From NCBI GenBank assembly GCA_963843285.1, contig CAWJJO010000010.1, positions 62,001-126,000 on the forward strand: a stretch of 64,000 bases of DNA. The letters are read 5' to 3'. The stretch is from CAZDDB01 sp963843285 (GTDB lineage Bacteria > Acidobacteriota > HRBIN11 > JAKEFK01). Below the pieces are notes generated by a model. That model saw only the letters and a program-made list of their open reading frames with translations. It made no database searches and was not told the DNA's origin. Below, in pieces: positions 32,898 through 41,785 of this stretch (its first letter is position 1; each line of letters starts with the position of its first letter). The position numbers and the translations under genes are program-made.

Positions 32898-35147
32898 TCA
32901 CACCATCTTCTTTTGAAATTTCAAATTGGCAATCAACAGCACAACGAAGCCAAAAGCGCTGAGAAACGCCACCTCGGTGTAAAGAATGCTCATCCCCACG
33001 CCTTTCAGATAGATGCCTTTCAAGATCTTGATGAAATAGCGGGCTGGAATAGCATAGCTGATGGCCTGAAGCACCCGCGGCATATTCGCGATGTCGAACG
33101 CGAAGCCAGAAAGCAAAAACGTCGGTAGAAACGTCACGACCATTGCGAGCTGACTTGCCAGAAGCTGTGTGCGTGCGACAATGCTGATCAACATTCCGAG
33201 ACCCAACGCGCCTGTGAGAAAGATCGAAGCGGTGACGAAGATCAGGGCGACGTTTCCACGCAGCGGGACGTGAAAAAGGATCTCTCCCATGATCACTGCA
33301 ATGCAGACATCGAACATCGCGATGCAGAAATAGGGAACCAGTTTTCCGAATATCATTTCGGGCACTTTCAGCGGCGTCGCAATCAGTTGTTCCATCGTGC
33401 CGGTATCCCATTCTCGCGCGATGGTCAGCGATGTGAGCATGCCCGCGATGACCATCATGATGACGGCGATGAGACCGGGGATGATGTAGTTGCGAGATTC
33501 CATGTCGGCGTTGAACCAGACGCGCGACCGAAAATCGACCGGAGCCGCTATGATTGCGCCGCCGTTACGCCGGATCTGATTCATCAGGACGTTGGAAGAG
33601 AAAACCTGCGTGACCGCATCTGCATAACCGGTAGCCAGCTCCGCGGTATTGGAATCGCTTCCATCTACGATCCATTGCGCTGTCGCAGCCTTCCCGGCAT
33701 GAATGCGCTGCGAAAAGTCGGAAGGGACAATCAGCGCGGCAAGGGCGCGCCGTTCATCGATGGCGCGCTCCATATCGGAGTAATGCTCGGCGAATCCGAT
33801 GACGTCGAAATAGCGCGAGCCTTCAAACCGGCTCACATAATCGCGGGAAAGCGCATCCGGGCTTTGATTCCAGATTATCAGCGGCACGCGGTCCACATCC
33901 AGGGTGAGCGCGTAGCCGAACAGGAGCAACATCAGCATGGGAATCAGAATTCCCATTCCCAGGCTGCGCGGATCGCGAATCAAATGAATGAATTCCTTGC
34001 GCGCAACGGCGACGAATCGTCGGACGCGGTGTTTAGAGTGTCTCCACTCCCTTATCAAGGGGGCATGGGGAGTCTGTGGGGCGTCCCCCTCCCTTATGTA
34101 GGGAGGGGATAGGGGAGGGTTGGAAGACTTTGGACTATCGCCAGCCTCCCCCCTACCCCCTCCTTCATAAGGAGGGGGAGCCGTTACTTTCCGATCAGTC
34201 CCTTCGCGGCGATCCCGCTCTTCTATCAAGGACACAAATACATCTTCCAGTGAAGGTTCGACTCGCTTCATCGTTGACGTCTGCCGCAAGTTTCGCAAAA
34301 CGGTTTGTAACTCCGGTTGGATGCGATCGAAGTTTTCCACAACCAGATGCACTCCGCCTCCATAAAGCGCGACTTCCTTGACTCCAATCACTTTTTGAAG
34401 CGGTTCGATGAGATCCTGTGGATCGCGCGATTTCAATTCGACAATCTGGTCTTTCATCAGATCGGTTTTTAGTTGGCGCGGAGTTCCCATCGCTGTCAGT
34501 TCGCCGCGATAAATGAGCGCGAGTCTATCGCAGTATTCCGCTTCTTCCATATAGTGAGTGGTGACAAATATCGTGACGCCCTGTCCCGACATTTGATAGA
34601 TCAGCTCCCAGAAGTTTCTGCGACTGATTGGATCGACGCCGGAAGTTGGTTCATCCAGAAAGACCATTGGGGGCTCATGAAGGATGGCGCATCCCAGCGA
34701 TAAGCGCTGTTTCCAGCCGACCGAAAGAGATCCGGCCTTGCTGTGCCGATGCTCATGAAGTCCGGCCATTTCAAGCACCCACTCTTTCCGCGCTTGTTTC
34801 TTTTCAGCGGCAATCTTGTAAATTCCGCTGTAGAAATCGATGTTTTCTTCCACGCTCAAATCTTCATACAGTGAAAATTTCTGGCTCATGTATCCGATGT
34901 GGCTTTTGATTTTTTCCGATTCGCGAATTACATCCAGACCCGCAACCGTGCCTTCACCGGATGTCGGTTTGAGGATTCCGCAAAGCATCCGGATGGTGGT
35001 GGATTTCCCTGCGCCGTTCGGACCGAGAAAGCCAAAAATTTCGCCGCGGTTCACGGACAGACTGATATGATTCACGGCATAGAAATCGCCAAAACGCTTT
35101 ACAAGATCGCGCACGGAAACGATGATTTCTGAAGATTCGGGACTCAT
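32898..35147 (-). CDS. ABC exporter: ATPase fused to ABC-2 permease (YhiH/RbbA-like)
   Basis: 749 residues. ATPase about 10-310: GPNGAGKSTT (Walker A), SVGWKQRLSLGCAI in the signature region, and VFLDEPTSGVDP (Walker B). The signature reads SVGWK where LSGG-type proteins have SGG, so this site may be weak. The permease half starts near residue 385 (RRFVAVARKEFIHLIRDP) and has the AREWDTGTMEQLIATPLKVP loop. Between them, residues 315-380 form a Pro/Gly-rich linker (APPPYEGGG, NPPLSPPYIREGD) encoded by two copies of a dispersed repeat. Start at ATG 35147, with AGGAGC upstream, one base after the preceding stop; an upstream in-frame codon was rejected. Confidence 0.88.
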   Translation of the reverse strand: MSPESSEIIVSVRDLVKRFGDFYAVNHISLSVNRGEIFGFLGPNGAGKSTTIRMLCGILKPTSGEGTVAGLDVIRESEKIKSHIGYMSQKFSLYEDLSVEENIDFYSGIYKIAAEKKQARKEWVLEMAGLHEHRHSKAGSLSVGWKQRLSLGCAILHEPPMVFLDEPTSGVDPISRRNFWELIYQMSGQGVTIFVTTHYMEEAEYCDRLALIYRGELTAMGTPRQLKTDLMKDQIVELKSRDPQDLIEPLQKVIGVKEVALYGGGVHLVVENFDRIQPELQTVLRNLRQTSTMKRVEPSLEDVFVSLIEERDRREGTDRKVTAPPPYEGGGRGEAGDSPKSSNPPLSPPYIREGDAPQTPHAPLIREWRHSKHRVRRFVAVARKEFIHLIRDPRSLGMGILIPMLMLLLFGYALTLDVDRVPLIIWNQSPDALSRDYVSRFEGSRYFDVIGFAEHYSDMERAIDERRALAALIVPSDFSQRIHAGKAATAQWIVDGSDSNTAELATGYADAVTQVFSSNVLMNQIRRNGGAIIAAPVDFRSRVWFNADMESRNYIIPGLIAVIMMVIAGMLTSLTIAREWDTGTMEQLIATPLKVPEMIFGKLVPYFCIAMFDVCIAVIMGEILFHVPLRGNVALIFVTASIFLTGALGLGMLISIVARTQLLASQLAMVVTFLPTFLLSGFAFDIANMPRVLQAISYAIPARYFIKILKGIYLKGVGMSILYTEVAFLSAFGFVVLLIANLKFQKKMV
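34035..34190. repeat. Family C repeats inside the exporter gene
   Basis: Units such as CCCTCCCTTATGTAGGGAGG and CCCTCCTTCATAAGGAGGGG lie in the coding sequence and keep the frame open. Similar units are intergenic at 43535-43605 and 63060-63115. Confidence 0.75.
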
Positions 35148-35148
35148 A

Positions 35149-36096
35149 TCAAGCTCCTGCGGGCAGGGATGCCCGCGCTCCACTAGCTCCGACAACGGAG
35201 ACGAATACATCTTCCAGCGAGGGTTCGACGACTTCGATCGCCTCTAGCGCGCATCCGTTTTCTTTCAATTGTTTTTCGATCGTGCTTGTAGCGGCCGACG
35301 CATCTTTTGCGAACACATGAACGCTTGCTCCAAACAGACCGACGGCCTCTGCCTGAAAGACTTTGCGCAGAAGGGTGGCTGCGCGCCTCGCTTCAGGTGT
35401 GAGAACTTCCAGGATCACGCCGTCAATCAATTTCTTGATGCCATCCGGAGTATCTGCTGCCAGCAAGCGTCCCTTGTGCAACAGGCCGACACGATGGCAG
35501 CGTTCCGCTTCATCGAGATACGCGGTGGAAACAAAAATCGTGACACCTTCCTTCAACAGCCGGTACAGAATGCGCCAGAAGTCGCGCCGGGACACCGGGT
35601 CCACCCCGCCGGTCGGTTCATCCAGAAATAGAACTTTCGGAGTGTGGATGAGCGTGCAAGCGAGTCCCAGCTTTTGTTTCATTCCACCGGACAAATTCTT
35701 CGCGTAACGCTTCTTGAACGGAGTCAGATTGCTGAAAGAGAGCAGATCCGGCAGCCGGGAGTCCCGCTCTTTGCGCGGCACATCGAAGAGGTCGGCGAAA
35801 AAAAACAGATTCTCTTCCACCGTAAGATCGGGATACAAACCAAAGCGCTGGCTCATGTAACCGATCTCTTCCTTGACAGCTTCTGATTCACGCATTGTGT
35901 GTTTACCTAAAACCCAGGCATCACCGGATGTCGGATCCATTACGGATGTAAGCAGCCGCATCGTTGTTGTTTTGCCTGCGCCATCGGGGCCGACCAATCC
36001 GAAGATTTCACCGCGCTCCACACTCAGATTGAGATTGTTCACGGCGTTCACGTTACCAAAATTCTTGCTGAGATTTTCAGCGCGAATGGCTTCCAT
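35149..36096 (-). CDS. ABC exporter ATPase
   Basis: 315 residues. GPDGAGKTTTMRLL (Walker A), KNLSGGMKQKLGLACTLI (signature), VLFLDEPTGGVDPVSRR (Walker B), and VSTAYLDEAERCHRVGLLHK with a Tyr in place of the usual switch His (ASTAYLDEA-type), as is common in this subgroup. It pairs with the fusion protein that follows. The last residues (GARASLPAGA) are encoded by a family A repeat, so the original C-terminus was replaced by repeat sequence. Confidence 0.9.
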   Translation of the reverse strand: MEAIRAENLSKNFGNVNAVNNLNLSVERGEIFGLVGPDGAGKTTTMRLLTSVMDPTSGDAWVLGKHTMRESEAVKEEIGYMSQRFGLYPDLTVEENLFFFADLFDVPRKERDSRLPDLLSFSNLTPFKKRYAKNLSGGMKQKLGLACTLIHTPKVLFLDEPTGGVDPVSRRDFWRILYRLLKEGVTIFVSTAYLDEAERCHRVGLLHKGRLLAADTPDGIKKLIDGVILEVLTPEARRAATLLRKVFQAEAVGLFGASVHVFAKDASAATSTIEKQLKENGCALEAIEVVEPSLEDVFVSVVGASGARASLPAGA

Positions 36097-36111
36097 GTTT
36101 TCCTCGGCTTC

Positions 36112-37092
36112 TTACAGAACGACTTCGCCGTCTGCCGGCATTCCGGGTTTTAGCTGCATCTCAGGGTTTGCGATGTCGACTTTGATGCGATACACCAGCT
36201 TCACGCGTTCTTTGTCCGTTTGCACAGTCTTGGGTGTGAACTCGCTTTCTGAAGAAATGAATGTGATCTTGCCGTAGTACACTTTTCCGGGAAATGTATC
36301 CGTTTTGACGCGGACTGATTGACCGACACGCACCTTGCCAAGATCTGTTTCATCGATGAAAGCGCGAAGCCATACGGTGTCCAGTTTGCCGACCGTGACT
36401 ACAGGCGTTCCTGCGGACACATATTCGCCCGCTTCCACATTTTCGGTGAGCACGATTCCATCGAGCGGGGAAGACAGAGTCGCGTATTGCAGACGTGTTT
36501 GGGCAAGCGCCAGCGCTTCTTCGGCGCGACGCACATCGGCGCGCGCCTGTTCGATCTTCTCCACGCGCGGCCCTTTCTGAACCAGGGTGAGCGATTTCGT
36601 GGCTTCGGCTACTCGCGCGCGTGAAGTCTCATACTCCAGCTTGGCCGATTCCAGCTCGCGGTCGGAAATCACTTCAAGCTCATGCAGCTTCTTCTGGCGC
36701 TCATATTCCTGCTGCCAGCGATCTTCCTCGGATTGAACGCGTGCCAGCGCAGCCTGGGCCTGTCCGATTTCCTCCGGACGCGAACCAGCGAGCAGTTCAT
36801 TCAGCGCTGCTTGCGCCGCATCTAACTCCGCGCGCCGGAGATCCACTTCTTGTTTCAAATCCGTGTCGTCCAACTTTGCGGCGATCTGTTCCTTCTGTAC
36901 GGTTTTCCCTTCCGATACCAACCGCTCCGCAACACGTCCGGCAATTTTAAACGACAACGCAGCATCGGTAATCTCAATGTTTCCGGAAACGCGGATGATG
37001 CCCACGTCCTTTGGTTTCTGACTGCGAAAGTAATAAAACACACCTCCGCCGATAACGATCAAAAGCAGCACAGGAACGATTTTCTTCTTCAT
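36112..37092 (-). CDS. HlyD-type membrane fusion protein (YhiI-like)
   Basis: 326 residues. Signal-anchor helix MKKKIVPVLLLIVIGGGVFY, then the lipoyl half-motif (KIAGRVAERLVSEGKTVQKE), a long coiled coil (residues 75-205), the second lipoyl half (SSPLDGIVLTENVEAGEYVS), and a beta-barrel domain. It bridges the inner-membrane exporter and TolC. The start is the ATG at 37090-37092 with GGGGAGG upstream. First gene of a five-gene operon running to tolC. Confidence 0.9.
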   Translation of the reverse strand: MKKKIVPVLLLIVIGGGVFYYFRSQKPKDVGIIRVSGNIEITDAALSFKIAGRVAERLVSEGKTVQKEQIAAKLDDTDLKQEVDLRRAELDAAQAALNELLAGSRPEEIGQAQAALARVQSEEDRWQQEYERQKKLHELEVISDRELESAKLEYETSRARVAEATKSLTLVQKGPRVEKIEQARADVRRAEEALALAQTRLQYATLSSPLDGIVLTENVEAGEYVSAGTPVVTVGKLDTVWLRAFIDETDLGKVRVGQSVRVKTDTFPGKVYYGKITFISSESEFTPKTVQTDKERVKLVYRIKVDIANPEMQLKPGMPADGEVVL

Positions 37093-37107
37093 AACGCCTC
37101 CCCAGGC

Positions 37108-37612
37108 GATCACATTTCCAATCGGATGGTTTCGATGATGGCTCTCTTTTGAATATCTTCTGCGAAGAATTTCACGCCGGCTGCTGCCATTTGTTTCAAC
37201 AGCTTCTTCGCCAGGTCATCCACAAAAGTGATGTCGGTGAATTCGACATGAATCTCCCGCGATTTATTTTCCTTCCAGCAACGTTCGAGTACATCGATCC
37301 ATCCGTTTCAGTTACGATTACAACTTGGCGCGTTAGAATCGCGGCTCCAACCGGAGTCCCTTCGAGCGGCCAAACCGTACCTTCCGGATCGACCTTGACA
37401 TCCTTTGGCGGGTCCAATGCGAATGCGCGAAGCTCGTTCGTTTCCTCAGAGTAGATCGACATGGCGGCGCCGTCGTGCTGAATAACCGGGCGTAGAGACC
37501 TGGAAATCACTTGAAACAACTTGCGAAGATCGAGTGTGGAAGTGACCGCGTTGTTGATCTCGAGAAGCAGCCTGGAACGATCCTGCTCAGGGGCGGATTC
37601 AACATCGGCCAT
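37108..37612 (-). pseudogene. GAF-domain protein with STAS-like tail, frameshifted
   Basis: The first frame from 37612 reads LLLEINNAVTSTLDLRKLFQ and AFALDPPKDVKVDPEGTVWP, the GAF domain of FhlA-like regulators, and ends early. In the next frame REIHVEFTDITFVDDLAKKL and AAAGVKFFAEDIQKRAI look like the end of a STAS (SpoIIAA-like) domain and stop at 37108-37110, just before the hlyD start. The two pieces may be leftovers of a regulator of the export operon. The STAS call is tentative. Confidence 0.5.
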
Positions 37613-37702
37613 GATTCTCCATTCATGCTAACATCGCACAAAAAAAATGTCACTGGATCTTCAAAATAAGTCCGCGCTCCGCTGGCCATTTTCGCGATGA
37701 AA

Positions 37703-37711
37703 TGATATAAT
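37703..37711 (+). promoter_or_regulatory. Extended -10 promoter of the zinc-ribbon kinase
   Basis: TGATATAAT, the same nine bases as before the 21540 kinase. Here a leader of about 37 nt and a TTGGAGTGAG ribosome site precede the ATG at 37755. Confidence 0.6.
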
Positions 37712-37754
37712 CTGCAAACGCAAGTCGTCGTATTTTCTTGGAGTGAGCTAACAA

Positions 37755-39065
37755 ATGTCAAGATGTAAAGTGTGTGGGTTTGAATTATTGCAAGAAGGCA
37801 AAGCGTGTCCCGTCTGCAGTCCTGTGCAAGAAGCGCCGACTATGTTTCAGGAGAGAAACGCCACGGTAGAAATCATTGAAACGACGCCAACACCCTCAAG
37901 AACGACCGGTGGACGCAACTCGATCCCAAAAGGGCAAGTGATTGAAAAACGCTACCAAATCCAAAGGTTGATCGGCCGCGGTGGAATGGGGACGGTTTAT
38001 GAGGTGAAAGACCTGCAGGAAAATCGTATTCTGGCGCTAAAGATATTGAACATGATGGCGTCTGAGGACGATAGCGAGCTGCGCTTCATGCGCGAATTCG
38101 AGATGTTGTCCAAAATCAACCATCCGGCGGTACTCAAGGTTTATGGGTGGGGGCGATATCAGGACCAGCTTTACTTCGTATCGGAGTTTGTGTCGGGACG
38201 TGATTTGAAGAGTGAGATCAAGACCCGTGGGCCATGGCCTGCGGAGGAAGCCGCGAAACTGGCTGCAGTCGTTGCGGACGCGCTCTCAGTCGCGCACTCG
38301 ATGGGCATCGTTCACCGGGATATCAAGCCGCACAACATCATGATTGCGAACGACAACACTGTTCGATTGCTGGATTTTGGAGTCGCGCGCAAAACAGGCG
38401 CCGGGATGGAAACCCTCACCAAAACGGGAATGATTGTCGGCACTCCAGAATATATGTCCCCTGAGCAATTCGGAACGCACCGCGTGGATGAGCGTAGCGA
38501 TATCTATTCGCTGGGGGTGGTACTTTTCGAACTCTTGACCGGACAGACGCCGTTTGGCGGAGAAACTCCGGTAGCCATCGCATTGAAAGTCATCCAGCAG
38601 CCTGCGGTTCCTCCGCAATCCATGAGAAAGGACATCCCGGAATGGGTCGATCGCATCGTTGTAAAGTGCATGGACAAGGAGCCCAAAAACCGCTATATGA
38701 ATGCGGCACAGCTAGCAGAAGAGTTGAGGAAACCTTACGCCAAAGCAAGGCCCACCATGCGCCGCCTGCCCAACGGAGATTCGGTTGTACTCGATACGAA
38801 TCAAGATGCCAAATTCGCCTTGATCCTTGGTACGGATAAAGAAAAACCTTACTGGACAATTTCTATGGCCCTCCGCTTTTCAGAGAATTTCTATAAACTG
38901 CAGGAAATTCTTCCTCCCGGAGTGAAGGGCCCGCGCTGGTATTATCACTTTTCAAAATGGCCGGAAGAAGAAATCCTTCGTGGCTTGATCGATTACGATC
39001 AGCATCTTTCAGAACAAACAGCGGCCGGCAAACAATCCTTCTTCAAAAAACTCTTCGCGAGATAG
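37755..39065 (+). CDS. Ser/Thr protein kinase with N-terminal zinc ribbon
   Basis: 436 residues. A zinc ribbon opens the protein (CKVCGFELLQEGKACPVC). The kinase domain covers residues 70-330: IGRGGMGTVYEV, ALKILNMM, HRDIKPHNIM, LLDFGVARK, and GTPEYMSPEQF. No membrane helix follows; the last 100 residues form an unknown soluble domain (KEKPYWTISMALRFSENFYK, GPRWYYHFSKWPEEEI). It is a cytoplasmic kinase, unlike the two propeller kinases. Targets are unknown. Confidence 0.92.
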   Translation: MSRCKVCGFELLQEGKACPVCSPVQEAPTMFQERNATVEIIETTPTPSRTTGGRNSIPKGQVIEKRYQIQRLIGRGGMGTVYEVKDLQENRILALKILNMMASEDDSELRFMREFEMLSKINHPAVLKVYGWGRYQDQLYFVSEFVSGRDLKSEIKTRGPWPAEEAAKLAAVVADALSVAHSMGIVHRDIKPHNIMIANDNTVRLLDFGVARKTGAGMETLTKTGMIVGTPEYMSPEQFGTHRVDERSDIYSLGVVLFELLTGQTPFGGETPVAIALKVIQQPAVPPQSMRKDIPEWVDRIVVKCMDKEPKNRYMNAAQLAEELRKPYAKARPTMRRLPNGDSVVLDTNQDAKFALILGTDKEKPYWTISMALRFSENFYKLQEILPPGVKGPRWYYHFSKWPEEEILRGLIDYDQHLSEQTAAGKQSFFKKLFAR

Positions 39066-39072
39066 CAGTCCG

Positions 39073-39149
39073 GTATGCGCAGGCGTCCCGCCTGCATTAT
39101 GAGTCGCAGGCTTCCGGCCTGCATGGCCGGCAAGGAGGCCCGCGCTCCA
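39073..39149. repeat. Family A palindromic repeat cluster
   Basis: GCGCAGGCGTCCCGCCTGCATT, CGCAGGCTTCCGGCCTGCAT and a third imperfect unit fill the gap between the convergent kinase and methyltransferase genes. Confidence 0.75.
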
Positions 39150-39776
39150 CTAGCTACGCATCGCTGGATTCACGGCAGCGCCTTTGTAGAAATACGAGTG
39201 CGTGCGCGGTCCAGGGAAGTAGAATTTGTCGATCGATTCCATCTGTAGTGGCGAGGATGTAACCAGTTCTTCAATCCGTCTATTGAGATGACATCCTCCG
39301 GCAAGCCACATTTGCAGACCATCCAGACGGTCCTGCCAGCGCGCGACGCCATCATCCGGAGATCGTCCATGTTCCACGAACAGGAATTTGCCACCCGGCT
39401 TCAAGACGCGGGCAAACTCCGCGAGTGCCGCGGCCGGGTCGGGAATCGTACAGAGGGTCCAAGTGGTTACAACGCAATCCACACTCTGGTCTTCTATGGA
39501 CAACCTCTGGCCATCCAGGCCTGCAAATTCTATGGGAAAAGAAGCGGCCGCGATTGCAGGTGCAGCAATGTTTCGCGCCACTTCGGAAGGCTCTACTGCC
39601 AGTACGCGGGATACTGCGGCCGAATAATGCGGAAGATTGAGCCCACTGCCGAAACCAACATCGAGTACCGTGCCTTTCGCGCGAGCTAACAACTTCGCGC
39701 GCAATTCGCGAATCGGGCGCGCATTCAAAGTTAGATGGGTGAGTCTGGGAACGATCTGCTCTGTATAGAAGCCCAT
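39150..39776 (-). CDS. Class I SAM-dependent methyltransferase
   Basis: 208 residues. Motif I VLDVGFGSGLNLPHYS binds SAM, VLAVEPSEVAR holds the acid after strand 2, and VVTTWTLCTIPDPAAALAEF with VLKPGGKFLFVEHG are motifs II and III of Methyltransf_11. The C-terminal LQMESIDKFYFPGPRTHSYF resembles UbiE/phospholipid-type methyltransferases. Substrate is not known. Confidence 0.88.
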   Translation of the reverse strand: MGFYTEQIVPRLTHLTLNARPIRELRAKLLARAKGTVLDVGFGSGLNLPHYSAAVSRVLAVEPSEVARNIAAPAIAAASFPIEFAGLDGQRLSIEDQSVDCVVTTWTLCTIPDPAAALAEFARVLKPGGKFLFVEHGRSPDDGVARWQDRLDGLQMWLAGGCHLNRRIEELVTSSPLQMESIDKFYFPGPRTHSYFYKGAAVNPAMRS

Positions 39777-39818
39777 ACGACTGCTTCAGTTTAGCAGCCT
39801 TTGTGTGAGGACGGTCAT

Positions 39819-40250
39819 TCAAATGTCAAGAACAACGGTCGCGTTCCAGCCGTCAATCGTTCTCACCAGTTGAAAGTTGTGAAGCGTGACTGCCTTCACA
39901 TCCGCGCGTTGCAGATGCCTGTTCGGATCGAGAGTTTCGCCTTCCGCTTTGCCCAGCAAACAATATTTATCGTCGCTTTTTGAAAGTTCGATGCGTGTGA
40001 AACGCAAAAGGAGCTGTTCCGCATCCTTGTAATAGATAAGCTCTTGCAGGGCGTCAAAAAGAAGCATGTCGAGCTCTTCATTTTCCAAATCGATGCTGCG
40101 AGACTGCCTGAACTGGATACTCTCCAGATTTTCGATCATGACATTCATGAGCGCGTCTCCCGCTGAAATGAACAGCTCCTGGATGTCTCTTCCAGATGCG
40201 TGAAAGGCGATATCTGCGGTTGCCGCTTCGGCCAAAAATTCGTACGGCAT
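39819..40250 (-). CDS. Archease
   Basis: 143 residues from the ATG at 40248-40250. MPYEFLAEAATADIAFHASG is the archease start with the metal-binding Asp. DMLLFDALQELIYYKDAEQL and KAVTLHNFQLVRT are the other core blocks. Archease activates the RNA ligase RtcB by speeding formation of the RtcB-guanylate. It starts four bases after the rtcB stop, so the two form an operon. Intact, although its partner is not. Confidence 0.85.
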   Translation of the reverse strand: MPYEFLAEAATADIAFHASGRDIQELFISAGDALMNVMIENLESIQFRQSRSIDLENEELDMLLFDALQELIYYKDAEQLLLRFTRIELSKSDDKYCLLGKAEGETLDPNRHLQRADVKAVTLHNFQLVRTIDGWNATVVLDI

Positions 40251-40254
40251 CTTT

Positions 40255-41718
40255 TTAGCCCTTGATATTTCCAAGCGGCGTGAATCGTGCGACCGGTTTG
40301 CACAACCCGGCTTGGTCGGCAGCCCGAATTACCTGGTCAATGTCTTTGTAGGCTCCTCCCGCTTCTTCAGCGAGACCGGACCAGGAAGTAGTGCGGATGT
40401 ATATGCCGCGATTTTCCATCTCGCTTTGCAACTGCTTTCCTCTCCATAGCTTGCGCGCTTTCGTTCGGCTCATCGTTCGACCGCTTCCATGAGCTGTGCT
40501 GAAGAAAGCAGGCGCCGCTCCAGTACCCCACCGAGCAGATAGGAGCCGGTTTCCATGCTGCCGCCGATAATCACGGGCTGACCGATCTTTTGATATCGTG
40601 CCGGCAGTTCCATTCTGCTCCTGGCCCGAACGCCCGTGTGGCGCCTTTGCGATGCACCAGTAGATTCCTCTTCTGCGCCGTCGACCACATGTTCCTCCAG
40701 CTTTGCGGTGTTATGGGCCACGTCATAAACCATGCGCAAGCCGAGATCTTCAGCAGGACGCCCGAACACCGACGAAAACACTTCGCGAATGCGGTGCAGG
40801 ATTACCTGCCGGTTGGCGAACGACATGTTCAGTCGCGCATTTCATTGCCGTAAAGTAATCGCGGCCTTCGGAAGAATAGAACGGCGCGCAGGCGAGTTCT
40901 CGGTCAAGAATCTTGATGCCGTATTTCGGCTCCATCACTTTCAGGAAGGCTTCAGATAGTCGGTGGCGACTTGGTGGCCGAAGCCGCGGCTTCCGCAGTG
41001 AAACATGACGACGACCTGGTTTGGAATCGAATCCCATAGTGCTCGGCGCGATTTCCGGTTCCATGATGTTCTCTTCTTTCGCCACTTGCACTTCCAGGTA
41101 GTGATTGCCGGAACCCAGCGTGCCAATCTGGTTGTAGCCGCGATCGATTGCTCTCTCACTGATTTTCGATGAGTCGGCGCCTGCGATGCAACCGCACTCT
41201 TCGGTGAATTCCAGATCTTCATCCCAGCCATAACCGCGCTCGACGCACCAGCGCGCGCCTTGCTCCGACCACTTCTCGGAATTCGTGCTTTGGAGATTTT
41301 CAGAAAGCCTGTGCTCCCACACCCGCCGGCACCCGTTCGAAAAGTCTGTCGACCAGCTGCTTCAGGACCGGCGTGGATCGATTCTTAAGTCAGGTTGGTA
41401 GTCACCAGTCGCATTCCGCAATTGATGTCGAAACCGATTCCGCCAGGCGAGATCACTCCGCCTTTTCGAGATCCATGGCGGCAACACCACCGATCGGGAA
41501 TCCATAACCGAAGTGGCCATCCGGCATGCACATCGCATAGCGAGTGATGCCGGGAAGAGTGGCGACGTTGGTGACTTGATCGTAAACGGCATCATCCGAT
41601 CTTCGGATGATCTTCTCGGTTCCGTAGATGCGGGCAGGCACCCGCATTCCTGTTTGTAGCTCTCAGGAATCTCCCAGAGCGTCTCCGAAATTCGCTCCAT
41701 TGGCACGGTCGATATCAT
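40255..41718 (-). pseudogene. rtcB: RNA ligase RtcB, disrupted by many frameshifts
   Basis: All parts of RtcB are recognisable but spread over the three minus frames: MRVPARIYGTEKII with CMPDGHFGYGFPIGG; IGFDINCG-like sequence near 41430; GYNQIGTLGSGNHYLEVQVA; MFHCGSRGFGHQVATDYL; ELACAPFYSSEGRDYF; MVYDVAHNTAKLEEH with VVDGAEEE; VIIGGSMETGSYLLGG; TAHGSGRTMSRTKARKLW and the family ending VARFTPLGNIKG. I count about eight frame changes in 1.46 kb, while groEL and archease on both sides are clean. Metal ligands and the guanylated His region are preserved in fragments. Either very recent decay or a bad stretch of assembly. Confidence 0.85.
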
Positions 41719-41739
41719 GTATTCTCCATTGTATCGCGG

Positions 41740-41785
41740 AGCGGAGCGCAGGCTTCCAGCCTGCCGGGCGGACGTCAGCGCACCA
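41740..41785. repeat. Family A palindromic repeat unit
   Basis: GGAGCGCAGGCTTCCAGCCTGC lies between groEL and rtcB; a clean copy of the family consensus. Confidence 0.75.

Noticed and set aside
33270..34112. 280-codon plus-strand open frame
   Set aside because: It is antisense to the ATPase-permease fusion gene and has no domain, signal or supporting context.
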